DNA from: Alphaproteobacteria bacterium HGW-Alphaproteobacteria-6
Lineage (GTDB): Bacteria > Pseudomonadota > Alphaproteobacteria > Rhodobacterales > Rhodobacteraceae
DNA: 44,975 nt
Assembly: GCA_002841115.1 (NCBI GenBank)
Contig: PHEC01000033.1
Coordinates: 1 to 44,975, forward strand
Direction: 5' to 3'
Shown: piece after piece, positions 1-7,090 of the stretch
Position numbering within the stretch: position 1 is the stretch's first letter
How the letters are laid out: each line of letters opens with the position of its first letter
Position numbers and translations under genes: made by a program
Notes under the pieces: generated by a model
The model's database searches: none
What the model was told of the DNA's origin: nothing
What the model saw: the letters and a program-made list of their open reading frames with translations, nothing else

Positions 1-95
1 CGTTCATTCGCATTCACGCGACCCACTCTAACCTTCTGATTTCGCATGTCCGAATAGCGCAAAACCGGTTCCCACTTTTGCGCGACATGCTCTAG
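1..95. repeat. Dispersed intergenic hairpin repeat, copy A (probably cut by the window edge)
   Basis: This 95-bp stretch recurs at 38904-38998 in the same orientation with about 10 mismatches. Its right half can fold: an outer pair CATGTC/GACATG and an inner pair GCGCAAAA/TTTTGCGC around a loop CCGGTTCCCAC. Similar sequences ending in CTAG are, from general knowledge, common between genes in alphaproteobacteria. It lies outside any convincing gene. Copy B begins about 9 bases further left (gagcggatc), so copy A probably starts before the window. Confidence 0.75.
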
Positions 96-97
96 CA

Positions 98-407
98 GGT
101 TGCTGAAAAAGTCACGCGTCCAGCCGTTTCCAGCCACCAGATCGGAAATCCGTTCCGCGCCACGCTCCCCACAAGCCCGGGCCCGGGCGACCAGCCCGGG
201 CCGCGCCCGACCCTCCCCCCGGGAGGGCGCATTGCAATGGCGCAGATTGCTCGACGGCTGGAATGGCCTGGCCGCCATAAAGCATCGCAGCCCCGGCGTG
301 GCAAAGCGCCCCCCCAGGGTCGGGCGCGTCCCTCGGCGCCAGGATCAGATGGCACGACCGGAAAAGTTTCCTCGCCAGACACCGCCCGAACTCCTTTTTC
401 AGCAGCC
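98..407. mobile_element. MITE-like non-coding element with 14-bp terminal inverted repeats
   Basis: The segment starts with GGTTGCTGAAAAAG (98-111) and ends with CTTTTTCAGCAGCC (394-407), which are inverted copies of each other with one mismatch. No transposase is encoded; the three ORFs in the track here are overlapping and unconvincing. Its interior holds a 57-bp sequence (277-333) found again at 18214-18270. The right end stops three bases before the stop codon of the SDR gene. No clear target-site duplication was seen. It could be a deletion derivative of an insertion sequence or a composite intergenic repeat. Confidence 0.45.
277..333. repeat. 57-bp dispersed repeat, copy 1
   Basis: It matches 18214-18270 in the same orientation at 54 of 57 positions. 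It lies inside the MITE-like segment. On the minus strand both copies can be read as a DAPDPGG...HAGAA peptide, but neither copy belongs to a convincing gene, so I treat it as non-coding. Confidence 0.7.
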
Positions 408-409
408 CC

Positions 410-1159
410 TCAGATTGCGGTATAGCCGCCATCCGCCGTCAGGACGGTGCCGGTGATGTAGCTGGCCGCGTCCGAAGCCAGGAATGCCACCGCCAGCGCA
501 ATCTCGCGCGGGTCGGCCAGCCGTCCCATCGGGATGCCGCGCAACCAGGTGTCGAACCATTCGGGCTTCGAGCGGCCCAGCAGCGTCAACTCGGTCGCGG
601 TATAGCCGGGCGCGACCGCGTTCACCCGAACCTTTCCCGCCCATTCCACCGCCAGCGATCGGGTCAAGAGGTTCACCCCGGCCTTGGCCGCGTTGTAGGC
701 GGCCTGCGGTTGCGGATGCACCGCCACCTCGCCGCAGATCGAACTGATGTTGACCACCGATCCCGCGCCCGCCGCCACCATGTGCCGCCCGAAGGCGCGC
801 GCGGTGTGAAAGACCCCGTGCAGGTTGACCTCGATCACCCGCCGCCAGTCGGCCAGATTGACCTCGAGCGCCGGCGCGTTCTGCACGATGCCGGCGTTGT
901 TGACCAGAATCGCCGGCGCGCCATGGTCGCGCGCCAGCCCGGCGGCGGCGGCCTCGGCCGCCTCGGCATCGGTCACGTCAAGCGCCAGCGCCACGCCGTT
1001 CAGCGTCGCGGCAAGCGCCGTTGCCGCCGCCAGGTTGCGGTCGGCGATCACCACCCTGGCGCCGCCCTCGGCCAGCACCTCGGCAATCGCGCGGCCAATG
1101 CCCGCGGCACCGCCGGTGACCACCGCCAGCCGTCCGGTCAGATCGAATTCGCGGATCAT
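410..1159 (-). CDS. SDR family NAD(P)-dependent dehydrogenase
   Basis: A 249-residue classical short-chain dehydrogenase/reductase. Visible motifs are the nucleotide-binding TGGAAGIG (residues 15-22), NNAG (87-90), catalytic serines near 139-140 and YNAAK (Tyr155, Lys159). The aspartate at the end of the second strand (VVIAD, about residue 40) favours NAD over NADP. The length is typical of the family. Its ATG overlaps the stop of the upstream kinase gene as ATGA, so the two are translationally coupled. As last gene of a sugar ABC operon it probably interconverts a polyol and a ketose or oxidises a hydroxyl of the imported compound; the actual substrate cannot be read from the sequence. Confidence 0.9.
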   Translation of the reverse strand: MIREFDLTGRLAVVTGGAAGIGRAIAEVLAEGGARVVIADRNLAAATALAATLNGVALALDVTDAEAAEAAAAGLARDHGAPAILVNNAGIVQNAPALEVNLADWRRVIEVNLHGVFHTARAFGRHMVAAGAGSVVNISSICGEVAVHPQPQAAYNAAKAGVNLLTRSLAVEWAGKVRVNAVAPGYTATELTLLGRSKPEWFDTWLRGIPMGRLADPREIALAVAFLASDAASYITGTVLTADGGYTAI

Positions 1160-2646
1160 CCAAGCACCCCCTTCAAGGCCGGATAGAGCGCGCGGTAGCG
1201 CTGGAATATCTCGTCATAGCGCGCCACGTTTTCGGGCCGCGGATCGATGCTGGTGCCGGGACGGACCATGGCGCTGATCCCGTCGTCGATGCTGGCAAAG
1301 CGGCCCGCGCCATGTGCGGCCAGAACCGCGGACCCGGTCGACGGCGCATCGGCCGAGGCCGGAATCCGCACCGGCAGGCCGGCGGTATCGGCGTGGATCT
1401 GCATCCACAGGCGCGAGGCCGTGGCCCCGCCGCCGACCGTGATCTCGGTCGAGGCATAGCCGCCCGCCCTGAACGCCTCCAGGATCGCGCGGGTGCCGAA
1501 ACCGATGCCTTCCATGATCGCGCGAAACACATGATGCGGCTCGTGCGCCAGGGTCAGGCCGATGATCGCGCCGCGCGACAAAGGGTCGGTATAGGGCGTG
1601 CGATTGCCCTGGAAATGGTCCTGCACGATCAGACCGTCACTGCCGGGCGCCAGGGCCTCGGCCTTGCGGTTCAGCGCGTCGAGGTCCAGCGAGCCGCCGC
1701 AAAAGCGCCGTAGCCAGTTGATGATCGACCCGGTCGAGGTCTGGCCGCCCTCGACGATCCAGCGGCCGGGATAGACGATGTCGGGATAGGCGCCCCAGAC
1801 CCCCGGCGCATGCAGGGGCGCCTCGGTGACGCCGAACTGCAGATGCGACGATCCGGTGATCAGCGCCAGTTGCCCGGGCTGCGCCACGCCCAGCCCGATC
1901 ATCCCGATCAGCGCATCGGCCCCGCCCTGCACCACCTTGACCGAAGGCCTCAGCCCCAGCGCATGGGCGGCGGCAACGGTCAGCGTGCCCACCACCTCGC
2001 CCGGCGGCACCACGCGGGCGGGCCATTTGCCGGCCAGATCCTCGATCCCCAGCGCCCGCAGGATGCCCAGCGCCCAGCCGCCGTCGCGGCTGGAATAATG
2101 CCAGCGCAGGCCGGCGTTATCGAGGCTGGCACAACGCTCGCCGGTCAGCCGCAGGGTCAGGAAATCCTGGTATTCGCAGATCGTCTCGGCCGCGTCATAG
2201 ACCCAGGGTTCGTTGCGCTTCAGCCACAGCGCCTTGGGGATCATCCATTCCGCCGAAACCGGCCCCTTGCCCGCGCCGTTGATCGCCAGCGCCTTGTCGC
2301 CGGTGGCCAGCACCGCATCCGCTTCGGCATGGGCGCGCACATCCATCCACATCAGGGCCGGGCGCAGGGCGCGGCCATCCTTGTCCAGCGCGACCACGGT
2401 GCAACAGGTGGTGGCAAAGCACATCGCCTCGACCTCGGCCGCATCGATGCCGGCATCGGCAATCGCCCCGGCGGTTGCGGCCACCAGCGCCTGCCACCAG
2501 TCCTCGGGGCTCTGCTCCGCCCGCGCGCCGGGAGAAAAGCGGGTTCCGTAAGGCACCGCCTGTTGCCCCAGGCAGCGCCCGGTCAGGTCATGGATGCGGG
2601 CCCGCAGGCTTTCGGTGCCGCCATCGGCGGTCAGGTAATAGGCCAT
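1156..2646 (-). CDS. FGGY family carbohydrate kinase
   Basis: A 496-residue protein with the two-domain FGGY kinase layout. The N-terminal part has an ADGGTES phosphate-loop-like start and a WMDVRA segment. The C-terminal part has ITGSSHLQ, EGGQTSTGS and TVGGGATASRLWMQ, the usual ATP and sugar-site regions. The length fits xylulose/ribulose/erythritol-type kinases. A strong ribosome site (GGGAGGGAG) precedes the ATG. It follows the E2 gene by 136 bases and overlaps the SDR gene by ATGA. It would phosphorylate the ketose or polyol brought in by the ABC transporter of the same operon. The exact sugar is unknown. Confidence 0.9.
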   Translation of the reverse strand: MAYYLTADGGTESLRARIHDLTGRCLGQQAVPYGTRFSPGARAEQSPEDWWQALVAATAGAIADAGIDAAEVEAMCFATTCCTVVALDKDGRALRPALMWMDVRAHAEADAVLATGDKALAINGAGKGPVSAEWMIPKALWLKRNEPWVYDAAETICEYQDFLTLRLTGERCASLDNAGLRWHYSSRDGGWALGILRALGIEDLAGKWPARVVPPGEVVGTLTVAAAHALGLRPSVKVVQGGADALIGMIGLGVAQPGQLALITGSSHLQFGVTEAPLHAPGVWGAYPDIVYPGRWIVEGGQTSTGSIINWLRRFCGGSLDLDALNRKAEALAPGSDGLIVQDHFQGNRTPYTDPLSRGAIIGLTLAHEPHHVFRAIMEGIGFGTRAILEAFRAGGYASTEITVGGGATASRLWMQIHADTAGLPVRIPASADAPSTGSAVLAAHGAGRFASIDDGISAMVRPGTSIDPRPENVARYDEIFQRYRALYPALKGVLG

Positions 2647-2685
2647 ATCTCCCTCCCTCGGCGCGCCCGTCCTGCGCGCGTCCCG

Positions 2686-2790
2686 TCAAGCCGGCGCCCG
2701 AAGGTTTTCCGGCGCTTTGCCTGCATGCCTGATGGCCGGGCCGCCGCCCATTTCCACCGCCACCTCCAGCGCCTCGATGGCGTCAGCCAT
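2686..2790 (-). CDS. Possible 34-residue small ORF between the E2 and kinase genes
   Basis: Too short for the ORF track. An ATG at 2790 lies just inside the 3' end of the E2 gene, whose stop is at 2785-2783, and opens a frame of 34 codons ending in TGA at 2688-2686. The peptide begins MADAIEALEVAVEMGGG, with codon third positions mostly G or C like its neighbours. It fills most of the only long gap within this part of the operon. I do not recognise it. It could be a genuine coupled small protein, the remnant of a decayed gene, or chance in GC-rich DNA. Confidence 0.25.
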   Translation of the reverse strand: MADAIEALEVAVEMGGGPAIRHAGKAPENLRAPA

Positions 2791-4036
2791 CGGCGCCTCC
2801 CTTCAGAATCAGATCGACCACCTCGCGCGGGACATCCCATTGCGGCATGTGGCCGGCCGGCAGGAAATGTGCCGCCACCTGCGGCGGCAGGTTCAGCGCA
2901 TCACTGGCAGGGACCACCTGATCCTCGGTGCCGAACAGCGCCATGACCGGGGTCTGCGCGGCAAGAAGGGCAAGCGGGCGCAGGATGTCGATCCGCTGGC
3001 GGCCGTCGGCAGAGGCAAGCGTCCGGGCCAGGTCGACCAGACGCCCCCGCGCCATCTCTGCCGCAAGCTGCGCCAGCGCCGGCTCCGACAGCGCGCCGCC
3101 CTTCGGGCCGAGCCGGCGCAGAAGATGCGCCACCTCGCCCGGGGTTTGCGCCGCGACCATACCCCGCAGGAAGCCGGCGTTGATCCCTGGCCCGCATCCG
3201 GCCGGAGCCAGCAGCACCACGCGCCCGACCCCCGGCCCCAGCCGCCCGGCCGCGGCGACGGCGACCGCGGCGCCAAGGCTGTGGCCGACCAGCGTCACCG
3301 GGCCGGACACTGTCCCGGCCAACCGGGTGACCGCCTCGACCAGCGGTTCCAGATCGGCCGCCTCAAGCGTGGTCGCGCCATGGCCCGGCAGATCGGGCAC
3401 GACCGCGGTATGGCCGGCGCGGGTCAGGGCCGCCGTCAGGTGCGCCCAGGCGTTGCGGTCGCCGGTCAGGCCGTGGATCAGCAGATGCACCCGGCCCGAA
3501 CCGCCCGCCACGGCATAGGCCAGCCGCCCCCCGGGCAGGTCCAGCCAGTTCGGATCGCCGGCGGCGGGCGCGCCGATGGCGCGCTCCACATCCGCCCGCT
3601 CGATCCGTCCGCGCCGGCCAGAACCAGTGATCCCGTCCAGCGCCACGCCGTTTGTGCGCGCGATGCGGCGGGCAAGCGGCGTGGCCCGAAGCGCACCGCC
3701 CTCGGCCCCCGCTGCGACCACGGCGACGGGCTGCGGCACCGCCGTTTCGATTTCCTCGACCGCCGCCTCGCCGTTCCCGGCCCAGTCGCCAACCGCCACC
3801 ACCCGGGCCCGGGCGATCGGCTGACCGACGCCGACCCGGTCGCCCGGCCCGGCGATGACCTCGTCGATGACCCCGTCGCCGAGCGCCGGAAATTCCACCA
3901 CCGTCTTGTCGGTCTCCAGTTCCAGAATCGGCTGGCCGCGCCTGAACGCCTCGCCCGGCGCCACCATCCAGCCGACGATCTGGCCCTCTTGCATGGTTTC
4001 GCCGAGGCGCGGCATGGTCAGGGTCAGGACGGTCAT
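2783..4036 (-). CDS. acoC: Acetoin-dehydrogenase-type E2: lipoyl domain, E3-binding domain, alpha/beta-hydrolase fold
   Basis: A 417-residue protein with three parts. Residues 1-75 are a lipoyl domain with the lipoylated lysine in ETDKTV (Lys44). Residues about 115-155 are a peripheral-subunit-binding motif (ATPLARRIA...GSGRRGRI). From about 165 onward it is an alpha/beta-hydrolase with the nucleophile elbow GHSLGA (Ser253), an acid in FGTEDQVV and a histidine in GHMPQW. The hydrolase replaces the usual acyltransferase domain, as known for AcoC-type acetoin dehydrogenase E2 proteins. The ORF track starts 50 codons too early; ATG 4036 is chosen because it overlaps the E1 beta stop as ATGA and begins the lipoyl domain exactly. 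The acetoin role is inferred from domain order; the natural substrate may differ. Confidence 0.85.
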   Translation of the reverse strand: MTVLTLTMPRLGETMQEGQIVGWMVAPGEAFRRGQPILELETDKTVVEFPALGDGVIDEVIAGPGDRVGVGQPIARARVVAVGDWAGNGEAAVEEIETAVPQPVAVVAAGAEGGALRATPLARRIARTNGVALDGITGSGRRGRIERADVERAIGAPAAGDPNWLDLPGGRLAYAVAGGSGRVHLLIHGLTGDRNAWAHLTAALTRAGHTAVVPDLPGHGATTLEAADLEPLVEAVTRLAGTVSGPVTLVGHSLGAAVAVAAAGRLGPGVGRVVLLAPAGCGPGINAGFLRGMVAAQTPGEVAHLLRRLGPKGGALSEPALAQLAAEMARGRLVDLARTLASADGRQRIDILRPLALLAAQTPVMALFGTEDQVVPASDALNLPPQVAAHFLPAGHMPQWDVPREVVDLILKGGADG

Positions 4037-5028
4037 GCCGCGACCCGTCCCGAAACCATCCGCCGCGCGGTATCGGCAATCAGCCGCACCCCCGGAACCG
4101 AGCCGGCCTCGAGCGTCGGCGAAACCGAGATCGGGATATCCTCGCCCGCGACGCGAACCACCGGGTCTTCGAGGAAATCGAAGCATTCCTCGCTGATCCG
4201 CGCCGACAGTTCGGCCGCCACGCCGGCGGTCATCGCGCCTTCCGACACCACCATCGCGCGGCCCACCCTTTCGACATGCTCGCGGATCGGCTCGAAATCC
4301 AGCGGGTTCAGGGTGCGCAGGTCGATGACGGTGGCCTCGATCCCCTCGGCGGCCAGCTTTCCGGCCGCATCCATCACATGATGCAACTGCCGCGAATAGG
4401 TGACGATCACCAGATCCTTGCCGGTGCGCCGCACCGCCGACCGGCCCCAGGGCAGCGGCGGGACATCCAGGTCGACCGTCTCCTTCATCGTGTAAAGCGC
4501 CTTGTGCTCGATGAAGACCACCGGGTCGGGTCGGGTCAGCGCCTGGCGCAGGAGGTGATAGGCATCGGCCACCGTGGCCGGCATCGCCAGCCGCAGGCCG
4601 GGGGTGTGCATCACATAGGCCTCAAGGCTCTGGCTGTGCTGGGCGCCGGCCGACCGCCCGGTGCCGCCCTGCGTGCGAAGCACCATCGGCACGCCGATCT
4701 GGCCGCCGAACATGTAGCGGATCTTGGCGGCCTGATTGCCCAGCTGATCCATCGTCATGCCGATGAAATCGACATACATCAGCTCGGCCACCGGTCGCAG
4801 CCCGGCCATCGCCGCGCCCACCGCGGCGCCGACGATCGCCGGCTCGGAGATCGGGGTGTCGATCACCCGTTCGGCCCCGAACTCCTTGATCAGGTCCTTC
4901 GTCACCGCATAGGCGCCGCCATAGCGCCCGACCTCTTCGCCGATGATCACCACATCGGGGTTTTCGCGCATCGCATTGATCAGCGCCTGACGCAGCGCGT
5001 CGCGGTAGGTGAGTTCCTGAAGTGCCAT
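4033..5028 (-). CDS. acoB: Thiamine-dependent dehydrogenase E1 component, beta subunit (acetoin/pyruvate type)
   Basis: A 331-residue E1 beta subunit of the 2-oxo acid/acetoin dehydrogenase family. Recognisable stretches are IIGEEVGRYGGAY, DTPISE, the GGTGRSAGAQHSQS active-site loop and VIDLRTLNPLD in the C-terminal transketolase-like domain. With the alpha subunit it would form the heterotetramer that binds thiamine diphosphate and transfers an acyl group to the E2 lipoyl arm. It starts 12 bases after the alpha gene behind a GAGGAG ribosome site and overlaps the E2 start. Length matches the family. Pyruvate and acetoin E1 beta proteins cannot be separated by motif alone; the hydrolase-type E2 favours acetoin-like chemistry. 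Confidence 0.9.
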   Translation of the reverse strand: MALQELTYRDALRQALINAMRENPDVVIIGEEVGRYGGAYAVTKDLIKEFGAERVIDTPISEPAIVGAAVGAAMAGLRPVAELMYVDFIGMTMDQLGNQAAKIRYMFGGQIGVPMVLRTQGGTGRSAGAQHSQSLEAYVMHTPGLRLAMPATVADAYHLLRQALTRPDPVVFIEHKALYTMKETVDLDVPPLPWGRSAVRRTGKDLVIVTYSRQLHHVMDAAGKLAAEGIEATVIDLRTLNPLDFEPIREHVERVGRAMVVSEGAMTAGVAAELSARISEECFDFLEDPVVRVAGEDIPISVSPTLEAGSVPGVRLIADTARRMVSGRVAA

Positions 5029-5040
5029 TGCGCAGTCTCC

Positions 5041-6087
5041 TCAGTCGCGGGCCAGAACGCGGTCGATGCGGGCGCGCACCGGCTCGGGCTCGGGTTCCTC
5101 GGGGGCGTAGACATCGCGGAACATCGACGACAGCGGCGGTTCCTTCTGCGCGATGGTGAAGTCGATGGCGGCATCCATCTCGGCATCGATCTCGCTGTCC
5201 AGCGCTGCCAGGTCGGTCTCGGCGGCCAGGCCGCGTTGCAACAGCAGGGCGCGGGCATGGGCAACCGGATCCTTCCGGCGACCGGCTTCTTCCTCGGCGG
5301 TATCGCGGTAGGGCGACTTGTCCTTGCGGGCATGGCCGTAGAACCGATAGCAATCGACAGCCAGAAACGCCGGCTGGCCGCGCCGCGCCCCGGCCACCAG
5401 CCGGGCGGCGGCTTCGGCCACCGCTTCCACATCCAGCCCGTCAACGGTTTCCCCCGCCAGGCCGAAGGCCAGCGCGCGTTCATGCAGGCGCGGGTTGGCG
5501 GTGGCCTGATCGATGCGCGTGCCCATGCCGTACTGGTTGTTGATGCAGACGAACAGGCACGGCAGCCGCCAGAGCGCGGCCATGTTCATGCTTTCATAAA
5601 GAATGCCCTGCCCGGTAGCCCCGTCGCCGAAGAACGCCGCCGAAATCCTGCCCGAGCCGAAGTGGCGCGCCGCCAGACCCGCGCCGACCACCGCCGCAAT
5701 GCCGCCGCCGACGATCGCATTGGCCCCGAGATGGCCCAGCCCCATGTCGGCGATATGCATCGAGCCGCCCTTGCCGTGGCAATACCCCGCCTCCTTGCCG
5801 CCGATCTCGGCCATCATCCGCGCCGGGTCGGCGCCGCGGGCCAGAAAGATGCCGTGGCCGCGGTGATGGGTGGTGAAGGTGTCGCCCCCCTCCATCGCGG
5901 CACAGACCCCGGCCGCGGCGCTTTCCTCGCCGATCGACAGGTGCAGCATCGAGCCGGCCGACTGGCCGCGCACGAAAAGCTCTCCCACCCGCTCCTCGAA
6001 GCTGCGGATGCGCCGCATCACCCGGTAATGCCGGGGAAGCGCCGAGTTCGGCCTTGCGGCCGGGTGACGACCCTCGGGTTTGGTCAT
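5041..6087 (-). CDS. acoA: Thiamine-dependent dehydrogenase E1 component, alpha subunit (acetoin/pyruvate type)
   Basis: A 348-residue E1 alpha subunit. The thiamine diphosphate motif runs from GDG (154-156) to NN (183-184), about 30 residues apart as expected. Other family features are FTTHHRGHG, YCHGKGGSMHIAD and GANAIVGGG, the last typical of the AcoA branch. The ATG at 6087 lies 16 bases after the permease stop behind a GGAG ribosome site, so the gene is part of the transporter operon. With E1 beta and E2 it would cleave a 2-keto or alpha-hydroxyketone substrate and load an acyl group on lipoate. No dihydrolipoamide dehydrogenase (E3) is encoded in the window, so E3 must come from elsewhere. 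Confidence 0.9.
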   Translation of the reverse strand: MTKPEGRHPAARPNSALPRHYRVMRRIRSFEERVGELFVRGQSAGSMLHLSIGEESAAAGVCAAMEGGDTFTTHHRGHGIFLARGADPARMMAEIGGKEAGYCHGKGGSMHIADMGLGHLGANAIVGGGIAAVVGAGLAARHFGSGRISAAFFGDGATGQGILYESMNMAALWRLPCLFVCINNQYGMGTRIDQATANPRLHERALAFGLAGETVDGLDVEAVAEAAARLVAGARRGQPAFLAVDCYRFYGHARKDKSPYRDTAEEEAGRRKDPVAHARALLLQRGLAAETDLAALDSEIDAEMDAAIDFTIAQKEPPLSSMFRDVYAPEEPEPEPVRARIDRVLARD

Positions 6088-6103
6088 CCCTGACTCCGAT
6101 CAT

Positions 6104-7090
6104 TCACAGAAGGTTGAGCTTCGTGCTGCGCGATACGACCGCGACAGCGACGAGAATGATGAGGCCCTTCACGATGGACTGGATGTAGGTGTCCATGCCC
6201 ATCAGGTTCAGGCCGTTGTTGATGGTACCGATGAACAGCGCCCCGCAGAAGGTGCCCGGCACGGTGGCGGTGCCGGGGCGCAGCATGGTCATGCCGATGA
6301 AGACCGTGGCCAGCCCGTCCAGCAGATAGCGCTCGCCGGCATTCGGCTGGCCCGAGCCAAGCCTTGCGGCCAGCAACGTGCCGGCGATCGCGGCGAAAAG
6401 GGCACAGACCACCAGCGCCGCCGCGCGGTAGCGGCGCACCTGCACGCCGGACAGTTCGGCAGCCTTCTGGTTGCCGCCGACCGCGTAGATGTAGCGGCCG
6501 AAGATCGTGCGCTCCATCACGAACCAGGCCAGCAGCACCGCGCCCAGCATGAACCAGGCCAGCAGGGGAATGCCAAGGACGCGGCCCTGACCCAGCCACA
6601 GATAGCTGTCGGGCAGGCCGCCATAGATTGCCCGGCCACCGGTCATCAGAAAATTGATGCCGAACAGGATCGACCCCATCGCCAGCGTCGCGATCAGCGA
6701 CGGGATGCCGACGACGGTCACCAGAAAGGCGTTCACCCCGCCGACCGCCAGACCGGCGCCCAGCCCGGCCAGCAGGGCCAGCGGCAAGGGCGTGCCCGCG
6801 ACCAGCAGCAAGGGCACCAGCACGCCCGCCATCCCGACGGTAAAGCCGACCGACAGGTCCATCTCGCGCGCCGCAAGGCCGAAGGTCAGCCCCGCGCCGA
6901 CGATGGTCAGCATCGATATCTGCTGCGCGATGTTCATCAGGTTCTGCGCGGTCAGGAAGCGATCCACCCCGATGCTGAAACCGGCGAACATCAGGACCAG
7001 CACGACCAGCGTGCTGTAGCGTTGCAAGTAATCCTTGCGGACGACCCCCAGCACCTTGTCGTGGCGGCTTTCAGCCAGGCTCTCGCTCAT
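6104..7090 (-). CDS. Sugar ABC transporter permease (RbsC-like)
   Basis: A 328-residue, strongly hydrophobic inner-membrane protein with about eight to ten membrane segments. It carries the RbsC/BPD_transp_2 signatures REMDLSVGF, SLIATLAMGSI, FGRYIYAVGGN and a SGQPNAGERYLLD-like loop. The ORF track starts 137 codons upstream in the wrong reading context; ATG 7090 overlaps the ATPase stop as ATGA and gives a normal length and a short basic N-terminus. It forms the channel for the periplasmic binding protein encoded first in the operon. Only one permease gene is present, so a homodimer is expected, as for ribose-type systems. Confidence 0.93.
   Translation of the reverse strand: MSESLAESRHDKVLGVVRKDYLQRYSTLVVLVLMFAGFSIGVDRFLTAQNLMNIAQQISMLTIVGAGLTFGLAAREMDLSVGFTVGMAGVLVPLLLVAGTPLPLALLAGLGAGLAVGGVNAFLVTVVGIPSLIATLAMGSILFGINFLMTGGRAIYGGLPDSYLWLGQGRVLGIPLLAWFMLGAVLLAWFVMERTIFGRYIYAVGGNQKAAELSGVQVRRYRAAALVVCALFAAIAGTLLAARLGSGQPNAGERYLLDGLATVFIGMTMLRPGTATVPGTFCGALFIGTINNGLNLMGMDTYIQSIVKGLIILVAVAVVSRSTKLNLL

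Noticed and set aside
112-432. ORF of 106 residues on the minus strand at the left end
   Set aside because: It overlaps the MITE-like element and the SDR 3' end, has repeat-derived composition and shows no domain.
2717-4381. Long plus-strand ORF of 554 residues
   Set aside because: It is antisense to the E2 and E1 beta genes, which have clear motifs; composition (His/Arg/Gln-rich) is typical of a GC-rich shadow frame.
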